Source: Planctomycetota bacterium
GTDB lineage: Bacteria; Planctomycetota; Phycisphaerae; FEN-1346
Direction of reading: 5' to 3'
Assembly (NCBI GenBank): GCA_026386995.1
Contig: JAPLMO010000297.1
Span: forward strand, 1 to 18,028
DNA length: 18,028 nt
The position numbers and the translations under genes are program-made. The notes under the pieces were generated by a model that was not told the origin of the DNA, ran no database searches, and saw nothing but the letters and a program-made list of their open reading frames with translations. Positions 7,444-14,639 of the stretch are shown one piece after another (positions within the stretch are counted from its first letter, which is position 1; every line of letters begins with the position of its first letter).

Positions 7444-7662
7444 ATGCCAAGACTACACCTGTGTAATGCGGACAAGGACCTGGTCGGCGAGTTGTATGCC
7501 CAGGTGGCGAGAACGGTGGATGATTTACCCTACACCGACGAGTTCGAGCGCCTGCATGCCGAATTCATGAGTCGGACAGGTCGTCAGATTTCCCACCACG
7601 ATTTCTGGCGTGCTTTGTCGAGCGCCCGCAAGGCCACCCGCTTGATTCGCAAGGAGCGATAA
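7444..7662 (+). CDS. Small protein (72 aa) paired with the AIPR gene, function unknown
   Basis: A short protein starting MPRLHLCNADKDLVGELYAQ with a clear ribosome binding site (GAGAGGAG, 5 to 6 bases before the ATG). It is mostly helical, with a basic C-terminus (SARKATRLIRKER) and a central TGRQISHHDFWRALSSARKA segment that could be a short helix-turn-helix-like DNA-binding region. I do not recognise the family. The gene shares strand with the AIPR gene and has no promoter of its own that I can see, so co-expression is likely. Roles as partner, antitoxin-like regulator or adaptor are all open. The in-frame extension back to 7300 overlaps the AIPR coding end and is not supported. Confidence 0.6.
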   Translation: MPRLHLCNADKDLVGELYAQVARTVDDLPYTDEFERLHAEFMSRTGRQISHHDFWRALSSARKATRLIRKER

Positions 7663-7952
7663 CGCTGGCCTGCCGGTCCTTGGGAGTTCCCGGGCACCGG
7701 GAGGCACGGGGACACTACCTGTTTTTTTACTTGGCCAGGTAATGCCGACTCTTTTGCGCTCGCCGGGCCATGGGCCGCCGCAGGGTAGCGGGCTGTCCCG
7801 GCGCGGCGGGATTTCGGCCTTCCCCGCCGCCTGCCATAATCCGCGGCCACACCCGCCAGTACCCGCCCCCGCACAAAAGCCTTTGCGGAAACCCGCCCGG
7901 CCGCTACAATCGGCTGTTCCCGAACTGAATACGGGACCCGAAAGGCCGTCTA
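7663..7952. other. Intergenic region with small hairpin, T-run and sigma-gene promoter
   Basis: After the small gene a hairpin TCCCGG-GCA-CCGGGA (7688-7702) is followed 20 bases later by a run of seven T (7722-7728); the distance is too long for a standard terminator. The GGGAGGCACGGGGACACTACC stretch (7699-7719) reminds me of flanks of REP-associated transposase genes, but no transposase is present. The remainder is GC-rich with no gene. Confidence 0.4.
7883..7910 (+). promoter_or_regulatory. Candidate promoter of the ECF sigma operon
   Basis: TTGCGG (7883-7888) and TACAAT (7905-7910) are separated by 16 bases. Transcription would begin near 7917, about 36 bases before the sigma factor ATG. 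The hexamers look like the housekeeping type; ECF sigma genes often also drive themselves, but no duplicated ECF-type element was recognised. Confidence 0.45.
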
Positions 7953-8561
7953 ATGCTTGGAAGCCGGAGACAAGGCGACGCGGCGGACGAAGCGGCCGAA
8001 CGAGAGGCCCGCCGCGACGTTGAACTTGTCGAGCGCCTCAAGAAGGGCGATGCCCGGGCCCTGGATGAACTGTATCGGCGCCATCGCGAGGCCGCGTACG
8101 GCATCGCCTATCGTCTGCTCGGCAGCCGCGAAGATGCGCTGGACGTCGTTCAGGAAGCGTTCATCCACGTGATGCGCGGCATCCAGGCGTTTCGCGGCCA
8201 GTCGTCGTTTCGGACGTGGTTGTACAGGATCGTGACGCACGCGGCCCTGGATTATCGACGGTGGCGGGCGCTCAGGGTCGCCGAGAGCCTTGACAGCGAC
8301 ACCTCGACGGAACCCGTGATTGAGGCCGAAGGCCGTTCGCCGCAGGAGGCGGCCGCAGATCGTGACTTGGGCGCCGCCATCGACAAGGCATTGTCGAACA
8401 TCTCGGAAAAGAATCGCGCTGCGTTGATCCTCTACGCCATTGAAGGAATGTCGTACAAGGACGTGGCCGGCGTGCTCGGCATCTCCATCGGCACGGTGAT
8501 GAGCCGCATCTTTAACGCACGTCAGCGGCTGCGTGAACTGCTGGCTACGGAAATCGGGTGA
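7953..8561 (+). CDS. ECF-type RNA polymerase sigma factor
   Basis: A 202-residue sigma-70 family protein with only regions 2 and 4, the ECF layout. Region 2 covers about 25-95 and includes the core-binding sequence DALDVVQEAFIHVMRGIQAF and FRTWLYRIVTHAALDYRR. Region 4 covers about 135-198, with the helix-turn-helix MSYKDVAGVLGISIGTVMSR followed by FNARQRLRELL. It would direct RNA polymerase to a small regulon, released on an envelope signal. The next gene starts 3 bases after the stop and encodes a zinc-finger anti-sigma factor, so the two form a classical switch. The N-terminal 20 residues are charged and probably disordered. Confidence 0.92.
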   Translation: MLGSRRQGDAADEAAEREARRDVELVERLKKGDARALDELYRRHREAAYGIAYRLLGSREDALDVVQEAFIHVMRGIQAFRGQSSFRTWLYRIVTHAALDYRRWRALRVAESLDSDTSTEPVIEAEGRSPQEAAADRDLGAAIDKALSNISEKNRAALILYAIEGMSYKDVAGVLGISIGTVMSRIFNARQRLRELLATEIG

Positions 8562-8564
8562 GTC

Positions 8565-9311
8565 ATGGCGACATGCGATGAAGTCCGGCCGATGCTCGGA
8601 GCGATGGCCGACAAGGAACTCAGCCCGCTGGAGGCGGACGCGGTCGCCATCCACCTGGAACAGTGCGGCCGCTGCCGCCAGATCGTCCGCGAGCAGCAGC
8701 GCGTCCAGCACGTGCTGAATTCCTTCCAGCCGCCGCCGGTCCCCGAGACGCAATGGGACCTGATCGGCAAGCGCCTCCGCGCAGAACTCCAGGGCAAGGG
8801 CGAGCCGCTGAAACTGAAGACCCGCCCCCGCGTCGAGGCCCTCGATCCCACGCCGGCATCCGCGCCGTCCCTCAGGGCCGACGAAATGGCCGCGCCGTTC
8901 CAGAGGGTCCCCGAGCCGCCTCGCCAGGCGCCCCGCACGCCGTCGACGACCGCGCGGCCGGCGGCCGTCACGGTCCTGAAGGTCCGCCCCGAGCGCCATC
9001 GCGGCCGGCTCGCCTGGGTCGCCCACGTAGTCGGGGCGGTGGCGGCCACCATTATCATCGTGGTCGGCATGGTTCCCTCCTGGACGCCCTCGCGGCCGGC
9101 GCCGACACCGAGCGCCCCGGCGGCGACGGCCGGCGCGGTCGCTTCGGCCGCGCCGATCGCACCGACGGCGCCCATCGCGCTGGCCGGGCCGGGGGATGTC
9201 AGCATCATGGCTGTGGAAATGACGGTCCCCGGCTATAATCTCATCGTGGCAGTCGGCGACGCCGACGACGTGGCCGCCGTGCTGGTCGTTCGGAGCGAAG
9301 GAAATGGATAA
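8565..9311 (+). CDS. Anti-sigma factor with zinc-finger domain and one membrane helix
   Basis: A 248-residue membrane protein that should hold the preceding sigma factor inactive. The N-terminus carries the anti-sigma zinc-finger pattern HxxxCxxC (H30, C34, C37, in HLEQCGRC), with C4 as a possible fourth ligand. A proline-rich linker (about 60-140) leads to one transmembrane helix near 150-168 (LAWVAHVVGAVAATIIIVVG), then an alanine/proline-rich outside segment and a C-terminal piece rich in valine (VEMTVPGYNLIVAVGDADD). This places the finger in the cytoplasm and a sensing part outside. Its stop codon TAA (9309-9311) lies 10 bases before the next gene's start, so the three genes form an operon. 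Confidence 0.85.
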   Translation: MATCDEVRPMLGAMADKELSPLEADAVAIHLEQCGRCRQIVREQQRVQHVLNSFQPPPVPETQWDLIGKRLRAELQGKGEPLKLKTRPRVEALDPTPASAPSLRADEMAAPFQRVPEPPRQAPRTPSTTARPAAVTVLKVRPERHRGRLAWVAHVVGAVAATIIIVVGMVPSWTPSRPAPTPSAPAATAGAVASAAPIAPTAPIALAGPGDVSIMAVEMTVPGYNLIVAVGDADDVAAVLVVRSEGNG

Positions 9312-9321
9312 GGGGCAGCGC

Positions 9322-9852
9322 ATGGGTCGAGGCACGTTCGTCCTGGCACTGGTGTGTGCGGCGATGGCCGTCGCTGTCATCGGCCCTGCGCTGGCCGCAC
9401 CTGCGCCCGCACCGCCGGGGCCGGCCCCCGCCCCGCCGTCGCCCGGTCACGGCCGCGAATCCGCCGAGGTGGTGTTCCTTGGAATCCATGCAACCAAGGA
9501 ATCCAGCCCGCACGTCGACCCGGCCCTCCAGCCCCTGGCGGACCTGCTGCCGCTGTCGAAGTACAACAGTTTCCGCGTCGTCGTGAGCGACACGCGGTCG
9601 CTCCAGGCGGGCAGCGAAACGGTAATCGCCCTGGTCGAAGGCTACGGCCTGACCCTCAGGATCGAGAAGATGACGGTCGACAGCGCCCAGATCGTCCTGA
9701 GTTGGACCCGCGTCGAGAAAGACTCTCAAGGTCGCCCCCAGACCCGGCCCCCGCAGCGTGTCCAGATGACCCTCCGCCGCGGCAAGTACTTCCTGACGGG
9801 CGGCTGGCAACTTCAGAACGGGGCGCTGTTTGCCCTGGTGGCCGTCAAGTAA
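9322..9852 (+). CDS. Exported protein of unknown function in the sigma operon
   Basis: A 176-residue secreted protein. ATG 9322 is chosen over ATG 9304 because AAGGGG (9310-9315) sits 6 bases upstream and because it gives a clean signal peptide (MGRGTFVLALVCAAMAVAVI, cleavage likely after PALA-AP). A proline/alanine spacer is followed by a compact domain of about 130 residues with alternating strand-like segments (SAEVVFLGIHATKES, FRVVVSDTRSL, RVQMTLRRGKYFLTGGWQL). I do not recognise the family. Its position makes it a likely partner of the anti-sigma outside domain or a target effector of the same response. No catalytic motif is seen. Confidence 0.75.
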   Translation: MGRGTFVLALVCAAMAVAVIGPALAAPAPAPPGPAPAPPSPGHGRESAEVVFLGIHATKESSPHVDPALQPLADLLPLSKYNSFRVVVSDTRSLQAGSETVIALVEGYGLTLRIEKMTVDSAQIVLSWTRVEKDSQGRPQTRPPQRVQMTLRRGKYFLTGGWQLQNGALFALVAVK

Positions 9853-9853
9853 G

Positions 9854-9960
9854 AGTTCAAAGTTCAAGGTTGAAAGTTCAAAGTGCAAGGACAACAACAA
9901 AGGCGCCCGCGTGGGCGCCTTTTCGTTTCACTTTGAACTTTAAACCTTGAACTTTGAACT
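9854..9960. repeat. 32-bp inverted repeat of the TTCAAAGTTCAA type around a terminator
   Basis: The left arm 9854-9885 and right arm 9929-9960 are reverse complements with a single mismatch. Each arm is itself built of AGTTCAAAG and TTCAAGG words. The arms enclose the GC hairpin at 9899-9922 and fill the whole gap between two convergent genes, beginning 2 bases after one stop and ending 4 bases before the other. Confidence 0.85.
9899..9922. terminator. Bidirectional intrinsic terminator
   Basis: A perfect 10-bp stem AAAGGCGCCC / GGGCGCCTTT with the 4-base loop GCGT, between convergent genes. Downstream bases are TTTTCGTTTC on the plus strand and TTTGTTGTTG on the minus strand, so it should stop transcription from both sides. 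It sits exactly between the arms of the larger inverted repeat. Confidence 0.75.
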
Positions 9961-9963
9961 TCT

Positions 9964-10605
9964 TTATACGCCGTTATCTTTCGTCCGCGCCAGCGAGTCT
10001 TCCATCAACTGCGTCAACTGCCGCATGCGGTCCCCCATGTCGGCCCAGAGCAAAAGCATCTCGTTCAGGATCCTGGCCCCGAGAAACATAATCGCCGCAA
10101 CGGCAATCGCGCCGACGAACGCGCCGATGCCCACTAGCGGCCTACCCGCCAGCGACACCAGAATCAGCGCCACCACCCCCGCCACGAAAACCATGACGGC
10201 CAGGCCCGCCCCCGCTCCGAACACCACCGCCGCCAGGAGGCGCAGGCCCTTATAAGGGCTGCGTCGCGCGATCAGCCGGTCGATGGTCGTGGTCGAAGTT
10301 CGCGTCGAGGACGTCGAGCCGTTGGAGCGCGGCGTCACGGCGCGAAGGCCGGAATCGGGGGGCGTAAGGGCTTGCTCTGCGGAGGGCGGCGTGGCCACCG
10401 CCGTGTCGGGAGACGCCGTCGCTATGGGCGCCTCTGTCTCGCCGGCCCGGGCTTCGGCCTGGCGGCTGAGGGCGGCCAACGCCCCAGCATGGGCAGGGAT
10501 ATCAACCGTGGCGCCGCAATGCGGACACCGGGCCTTGCGGCCCGCCGCCGTGTCCGGCGCCGCAATCGTCCTATTGCAGCCGGGACAGTTCGCGGTGATC
10601 GGCAT
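9964..10605 (-). CDS. Zinc-ribbon membrane protein of unknown function
   Basis: A 213-residue protein. The N-terminus is a zinc ribbon with two CxxC pairs (CPGCNRTIAAPDTAAGRKARCPHC; C8, C11 and C27, C30), of the kind common at the start of planctomycete membrane proteins. A low-complexity threonine/serine/alanine linker covers about 45-115. Two hydrophobic helices follow (LLAAVVFGAGAGLAVMVFVA and PLVGIGAFVGAIAVAAIMFL), then a short charged helix (LLLWADMGDRMRQLTQLMED). The finger should face the cytoplasm. The role is unknown; such proteins may organise membranes or bind partners. The gene has its own promoter and is convergent with the sigma operon. Confidence 0.75.
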   Translation of the reverse strand: MPITANCPGCNRTIAAPDTAAGRKARCPHCGATVDIPAHAGALAALSRQAEARAGETEAPIATASPDTAVATPPSAEQALTPPDSGLRAVTPRSNGSTSSTRTSTTTIDRLIARRSPYKGLRLLAAVVFGAGAGLAVMVFVAGVVALILVSLAGRPLVGIGAFVGAIAVAAIMFLGARILNEMLLLWADMGDRMRQLTQLMEDSLARTKDNGV

Positions 10606-10637
10606 GGGTTGATGCTTTGACCCCCACCATTTATACT

Positions 10638-10666
10638 ATTCTACACCAAAAGTCCGGAAAATGCAA
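10638..10666 (-). promoter_or_regulatory. Candidate promoter of the zinc-ribbon gene
   Basis: On the minus strand TTGCAT (10666-10661) and TAGAAT (10643-10638) are separated by 17 bases, placing the start near 10631 and giving a leader of about 26 bases. The surrounding 60 bases are distinctly AT-richer than the rest of the window. Confidence 0.45.
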
Positions 10667-10765
10667 ACTATTTCGAGCAAAACATGGGCAAAACGCGCCG
10701 CGGGACGGTATGGCGCAAAGGCTACATGGTGATACCAGATGATGGGCCGCGCCCAACGCCGCGCG

Positions 10766-11089
10766 TCAGGGCTGGGGGCTCATGTGCGCGTCGACAAACG
10801 AGACGACCCGGTTGCGGGCCTCGTCGGCGATCTCCGCAAACGACACGCCCACCTCGAACAGTTCCGGGTCAATCTTCGACGGTCGGCACCAGGCGATCCG
10901 GCCGCGGCACGTGATCGGTTCCGGGTCGTCCGGCAGCGTGAATAAGAGCGTCGGCTTGGTGCCCTCGCGCATCGGGTCGGCCATCAGGACGCACATTCCC
11001 CCGGCCGAGATGTTCAGCGTGGGGCCTATCGCGTCTATCGTGATCCGCGTGGTGATGCGGGGGCAACCCCTCTGTTCCGTCCGCAACAT
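10766..11089 (-). CDS. PilZ domain protein, probable c-di-GMP receptor
   Basis: A single-domain protein of 107 residues. It shows the PilZ nucleotide-binding signature: an RxxxR pair (R7/R11, with R15 nearby) and N26-I-S-A-G-G31, the (D/N)xSxxG motif. The following strands (MCVLMADPMREGTKPTLLFT, ITCRGRIAWCRP, FEVGVSFAEI) match the PilZ beta-barrel. It would bind cyclic di-GMP and pass the signal to a partner, for example in motility, envelope or polysaccharide control. An AAGGAGG site lies just upstream of the ATG. The gene is divergent from dus; the partner cannot be named from the neighbours. Confidence 0.8.
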   Translation of the reverse strand: MLRTEQRGCPRITTRITIDAIGPTLNISAGGMCVLMADPMREGTKPTLLFTLPDDPEPITCRGRIAWCRPSKIDPELFEVGVSFAEIADEARNRVVSFVDAHMSPQP

Positions 11090-11239
11090 CTGCAGCCTCC
11101 TTGTCCACAGCGGCGAAACTGTAGTGGGTCGGCAACAAGTCTTATCGGAAGCGGACGGCGTTTTCTACAGTCAAACCGTACGCCCGAGGCCCCCGGCGAC
11201 CCCCTCGCCTAACGTGCGGCCATCGGGTACACTGACGCC

Positions 11240-12433
11240 ATGGCGACGCCCCCCAATCTAATCCGCCCCGTCCGCATCGGGGCCGTCTCGATTGAGCGGA
11301 ATCTCGCGCTGGCCCCCATGCACGAGCACACGCACCTGGCCCTGCGCCTGCTCTGCCGGCGCCAGGGCGCGGCCCTCGCCATGACCGAGATGGTGACGCC
11401 CGAGGACCTCCTGGCCCCGCCCTCCGCGGAGGAGTTGCGGCTGCACCTTGAGGCCGCCCGGCCGGGCGCCCGCTGCCGCAAGGCCGAAAACGTCCTGCGG
11501 ACGACGCCCGAGGACCGCCCCCTGGGCGTCCAACTCCTGCCGCTGGAACCCGGCCCGGCCGCCGAGGTCGTCACCATGCTGGCGGCACGGGGGACGGCCG
11601 ACCTCGTGGACTTGAACTTCGCGTGCCCGAGCGAGCGCGTCGTCTCCAGCGGCCGCGGTGGCGGAATGCTCCTTAACCCCAAGACGGCCCTGCGCATCGT
11701 GGCCGCCGCCGTCGAGGCAAGTACTACAACGCAACTTAAGCCTTCGCGCGGTGGGTCTCCGTACCCACCGCGCGAAGAACACGGCTACGGACCCTACAAC
11801 GGGGCACGCGCGGCGGGTACGGAGACCCGCCGCGCGGAATTGCGCTGTAGCATTGGACGCATGCCGGTGACGCTCAAGATCCGCCTGGGCTTCTCGCAGA
11901 CGGCCGCCTCCCGCGAGCAGGCGCTTGGCCTGGCGCGCGAGGCGGCCGCCATCGGCATCGCGGGCCTCACGCTGCACGCCCGCGCGGTCGACCAGGGTTA
12001 CGGCGGCCGGGCCGACTGGGGGACAATCGCCGAGTGGACCGAGGCCCTCGCCCCCCTGCCCGTCTTCGGCAGCGGCGACTTGCGCTCTCCCGAGGCGGTC
12101 CTGGCGATGCTCCGCGAGACCGGCTGCGCGGGGGCCAGCATCGCTCGCGGGGCGCTCGGGGCGCCGTGGATCTTCCGCCAGACGATCGACCTTGCCGCGC
12201 GCGGCTCATACGAGCCTGCCACGCTACAAGAGCGGCGGGAGACGCTCCTGGCACACTTCGCCGGTCTGACCGAGCAGTACGGCGAGGGGGCCGCCGTAAA
12301 GTTCATGCGGCGGTTCGCCACATATTACGCGAAGGGGTTTGCTGGCGCCGCCGCCGCGCGCGCCGCCTTCCAGTCAGTCCGCACGGCCGAGGCATTCCGC
12401 GAGATGGTCGAGAAGTGGTTCGCGGGCGAATGA
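11240..12433 (+). CDS. dus: tRNA-dihydrouridine synthase with an in-frame palindromic insertion
   Basis: An FMN enzyme that reduces uridine in tRNA. The barrel start (LIRPVRIGAVSIERNLALAPM), the catalytic DLNFACPSERV with C129 as proton donor, the GRGGGMLL loop, PVTLKIRLGF, LHARAVDQGYGGRADW and the flavin-phosphate region VFGSGDLRSPEAV are all present. The length of 397 exceeds the usual 320-350. The excess is a stretch of about 47 residues, S161 to R207, between the helix ending AAAVEA and the strand PVTLKIR, where normal Dus proteins have only a few residues. That stretch is encoded by two palindromes (11723-11850). The insertion keeps the frame, so the protein may still fold with a surface loop; loss of activity is also possible. 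Which Dus subfamily it belongs to is not clear. Confidence 0.85.
   Translation: MATPPNLIRPVRIGAVSIERNLALAPMHEHTHLALRLLCRRQGAALAMTEMVTPEDLLAPPSAEELRLHLEAARPGARCRKAENVLRTTPEDRPLGVQLLPLEPGPAAEVVTMLAARGTADLVDLNFACPSERVVSSGRGGGMLLNPKTALRIVAAAVEASTTTQLKPSRGGSPYPPREEHGYGPYNGARAAGTETRRAELRCSIGRMPVTLKIRLGFSQTAASREQALGLAREAAAIGIAGLTLHARAVDQGYGGRADWGTIAEWTEALAPLPVFGSGDLRSPEAVLAMLRETGCAGASIARGALGAPWIFRQTIDLAARGSYEPATLQERRETLLAHFAGLTEQYGEGAAVKFMRRFATYYAKGFAGAAAARAAFQSVRTAEAFREMVEKWFAGE
11723..11850. repeat. Pair of palindromic elements inside the dus coding sequence
   Basis: Palindrome 1 is CTTCGCGCGGTGGGT (11742-11756), loop CTCCGT, then its perfect 15-base complement (11763-11777). Palindrome 2 is CGCGCGGCGGGT (11807-11818), loop ACGGAG, then its perfect 12-base complement (11825-11836). 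The loops are reverse complements of each other, so the two units are inverted copies. Outer ends CTACAACGCAACT (11724-11736) and AATTGCGCTGTAG (11838-11850) pair at 11 of 13 positions, and CTACAAC recurs at 11794-11800 as the start of unit 2. Confidence 0.9.
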
Positions 12434-12449
12434 CGTGCCTACATGCCTT

Positions 12450-12531
12450 GTTTAGCCGTCGCCGCAAACGGCGACGCGAACGTTTACAACGGCACGACAT
12501 CGACCGTCGCCGTGTGCGGCGACGGCTAAAC
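12450..12531. repeat. Nested palindromic element with TTTAGCC/GGCTAAA ends
   Basis: The ends GTTTAGCCGTCGCCGCA (12450-12466) and its exact complement (12515-12531) pair over 17 bases. Each end also folds on itself as CGTCGCCG-CAAA-CGGCGACG (12458-12477) and CGTCGCCG-TGTG-CGGCGACG. The element fills the gap between convergent dus and the beta-helix gene, where it may serve as a two-way terminator. Confidence 0.85.
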
Positions 12532-12536
12532 GTAAG

Positions 12537-12551
12537 CCACCCTACATCATT
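12537..12551. repeat. 15-bp repeat supplying the stop codon of the beta-helix gene
   Basis: CCACCCTACATCATT is identical to 16676-16690. On the minus strand it reads AATGATGTAGGGTGG, and its TGA is the stop codon of the beta-helix gene. The copy at 16676 does the same for the URO-D-like gene. Confidence 0.8.
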
Positions 12552-14607
12552 TCGTGCGTATGCCCACGCCCTTAAGGTCTATGGGCTTGAAGCCCAGATT
12601 CAGCGCCGGAGAGCCGGGCCGCAGCGCGAAGTCGCCTTTCTCGGGGTCCGCGAAAAGCGGATCGGCGATGACCGAGTGCTCGTCCTGCCCGGTCTTCTGC
12701 CAGTCCGCGAAAGACTTGCCCGCGAAATCGACCGGCTTGCCGGCGGCGTTCCAGTAGACGTTATAGTCGAACTTGTACTTGTCGTCCCTCCAACTTCCGT
12801 GCAGGAGCGGCCCCTCGGTCCAGGACACGATGTTGTGGTCGAACGTGAACGACAGGTGCGGCTCCGGGCGCGTCCGCTGGACCTGGCCGGCCTGGGCGAA
12901 GGCGAAGATGTTGTTGCGGACGATGTTTTCCTTGCCGTAATGCTGGTGGAACCCGCCGGTCTTTGTGCGGTAGACGACGTTGTTCTCGATCAGGATGCCG
13001 GTGGAGCCTTCATCGGTGTAGATGCCCCATCCGCCGTAGCCGTGCGAGAGGATGTCATGGATGTGGTTGTAGCGGATGACCGTGCCCTGCGCCTGGCCGA
13101 GGGTGTAGATGCCGCCCATGTCCGACAGCAGGCCCCGCCCAATGTCATGGATGTGATTATATTCGATGATGTTGGCCTTGCTGACTGTCTCGGCGTAGCC
13201 CCACGTCCAGCCGACCGAGATGCCCGTGTAATAGAGGTGGTGGATGTGGTTATGGGCCACGAGGTTTTCGCCCGAGTGGCGGACGAGGATTCCGACGCCC
13301 GCGTGCCAGATTTCGCCGCCGTCGTGGATGTGGTTGTCGGTAATCTGGTTGCGCATGGTGCGGCGGGCCTCGGGGCTGCCGGGGCCGGCCCCGTTCACCT
13401 TGATGCCCCCCGCGCCGGCGTGGGCGATCTCGTTGCCCACGATGCGCACCTCCTGGCAGCCGTCCTGGAGATCGATGCCGTAGGTGCCGATGTTTTCGAT
13501 GCGGCAGCCCTCGATGCTCGCATGCCGCAGGCCCGTCGCCAGCACGGCCCCCGGCACTTCCTGGGCGGCCTGGCCGTCGCCGGCCGAGCCGGGCGGCAGT
13601 TCCCACGCCGTGTGGCTGATCGCCAAGCCCCGCAGCGTGACGTGTTCGACGAACTTGCCTGCCGCAGGGTCACCATCGAACCGAACGACCTGCGCGAGGC
13701 GCGGCGCGATGACCTCGGTCTTGGCCGGGTCCTCGCCGGGCTTGGGCAGGTACGTAAGCACGCCGCTCGGGCGGTCGAGGCGCCACTGGCCGGGCGTGTC
13801 GAGTGCATCGGGGGCGTTCAGGACATAGTAGCGGGCGCCGCCCTGGGTGTAATCGTCGGTGAACTTGCGGCGGGCCTTGCGGTCGAAGGTCACGACGTGC
13901 TTTTCCTCATCGACGCTCGCGATCACGAGGTGCGTGTCGACCCAGAAGTGGAGGAGCACGACCTCGACGTCCTTGCCGGCCCACGCGGCCTTGATGTCGC
14001 CGGGGGCGAACTCGAACCGATCGCCCGGCGTAGTGTACCCGTCCTTTTTCCAGTCCACTCCCGGCTGGCTGACGACCTTGAAGAACCCTTCCTTCGGCAG
14101 ACGCACAAGGGGCCGCCGCTCGCCGTCCACAAAGAGTTGGCGGAAGGACCATTTGCCGTCCTTCGCGTCGGGGACCGCGGCGGTCCAGCGCCCGGCGGCG
14201 TCCCTGGCGAAGCCCGTGATCCGCCGCCCGCCCGAGAGGACCGGCCTTTCGCCGGGATAGGCTTCGATCACAAGCGGCGCGACCTCGGCGCCGGAGTCCT
14301 CGGGCGTAAGGACGAGCGGCTCGGCCAGGTAATACGTGCCGCCGCGAAGTTGAATCGTCGCCCCGCCCTTGAGGCTGCCGGCGGCCCGGAGTTTTCGGAC
14401 TGCATCGCGGGCGGCAGCAGGCGTGGCCAGCGGCCCGTCGGACTTCGCGGCGTCAGGCGCGGCCAGGCGGCCCGACCAGGCATCGTTGCCTTCCGGCGAG
14501 ACGTACACGACGGTTGAATCGCCGGCCGGTGCGGCGGCATGCGTCATCGCGGCCGCAAGCACAAGGCCGGCAACCGATGCGGCAACGGCGAGGAGTAGCG
14601 ATTTCAC
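12547..14607 (-). CDS. Secreted right-handed parallel beta-helix protein, possible glycoside hydrolase or polysaccharide lyase
   Basis: A 686-residue exported protein. GTG 14607 is chosen as start because AAAGGA lies 6 bases upstream; the ATG at 14640 overlaps the neighbour's end. The signal peptide is MKSLLLAVAASVAGLVLAAA with cleavage near THA-AA. The N-terminal YVSPEGNDAWSGRL and the GGTYYLAEPLVLTPEDSG segment are typical of secreted beta-helix carbohydrate enzymes. A beta-sandwich insert (about 130-310) is followed by repeated helix coils rich in N-x-I-H (NQITDNHIHDGG, HNHIHHLYYTG, EYNHIHDIGRG, RYNHIHDILSH, IENNVVYRTK). The coil pattern and size recall GH120/GH141-type enzymes; the catalytic residues cannot be fixed by eye. 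It likely acts on a plant, algal or host polysaccharide outside the cell. It follows the aminopeptidase on the same strand with a 32-base gap. Confidence 0.75.
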   Translation of the reverse strand: MKSLLLAVAASVAGLVLAAAMTHAAAPAGDSTVVYVSPEGNDAWSGRLAAPDAAKSDGPLATPAAARDAVRKLRAAGSLKGGATIQLRGGTYYLAEPLVLTPEDSGAEVAPLVIEAYPGERPVLSGGRRITGFARDAAGRWTAAVPDAKDGKWSFRQLFVDGERRPLVRLPKEGFFKVVSQPGVDWKKDGYTTPGDRFEFAPGDIKAAWAGKDVEVVLLHFWVDTHLVIASVDEEKHVVTFDRKARRKFTDDYTQGGARYYVLNAPDALDTPGQWRLDRPSGVLTYLPKPGEDPAKTEVIAPRLAQVVRFDGDPAAGKFVEHVTLRGLAISHTAWELPPGSAGDGQAAQEVPGAVLATGLRHASIEGCRIENIGTYGIDLQDGCQEVRIVGNEIAHAGAGGIKVNGAGPGSPEARRTMRNQITDNHIHDGGEIWHAGVGILVRHSGENLVAHNHIHHLYYTGISVGWTWGYAETVSKANIIEYNHIHDIGRGLLSDMGGIYTLGQAQGTVIRYNHIHDILSHGYGGWGIYTDEGSTGILIENNVVYRTKTGGFHQHYGKENIVRNNIFAFAQAGQVQRTRPEPHLSFTFDHNIVSWTEGPLLHGSWRDDKYKFDYNVYWNAAGKPVDFAGKSFADWQKTGQDEHSVIADPLFADPEKGDFALRPGSPALNLGFKPIDLKGVGIRTK

Positions 14608-14639
14608 GTGGCGTCCTTTCGCTGATGATTCTCCGTTCA

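Noticed and set aside
7688..7728. Intrinsic terminator after the 72-residue gene
   Set aside because: The 6-bp stem and the T-run are 20 bases apart, too far for a standard terminator; recorded only as part of the intergenic region.
7950..9380. A 476-codon minus-strand frame over the sigma/anti-sigma operon
   Set aside because: The plus strand carries unmistakable sigma and anti-sigma motifs with tight operon spacing; the reverse frame has no domain.
10684..10914. A 76-codon plus-strand frame between the zinc-ribbon and PilZ genes
   Set aside because: It runs antisense into the PilZ gene, has no ribosome binding site and an arginine/proline-rich shadow composition.
12034..14517. An 827-codon open frame on the plus strand
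   Set aside because: It is antisense to the clear signal-peptide-bearing beta-helix protein, is rich in arginine, valine and aspartate without any domain, and overlaps the end of dus. It is a shadow produced by GC-rich codon use.
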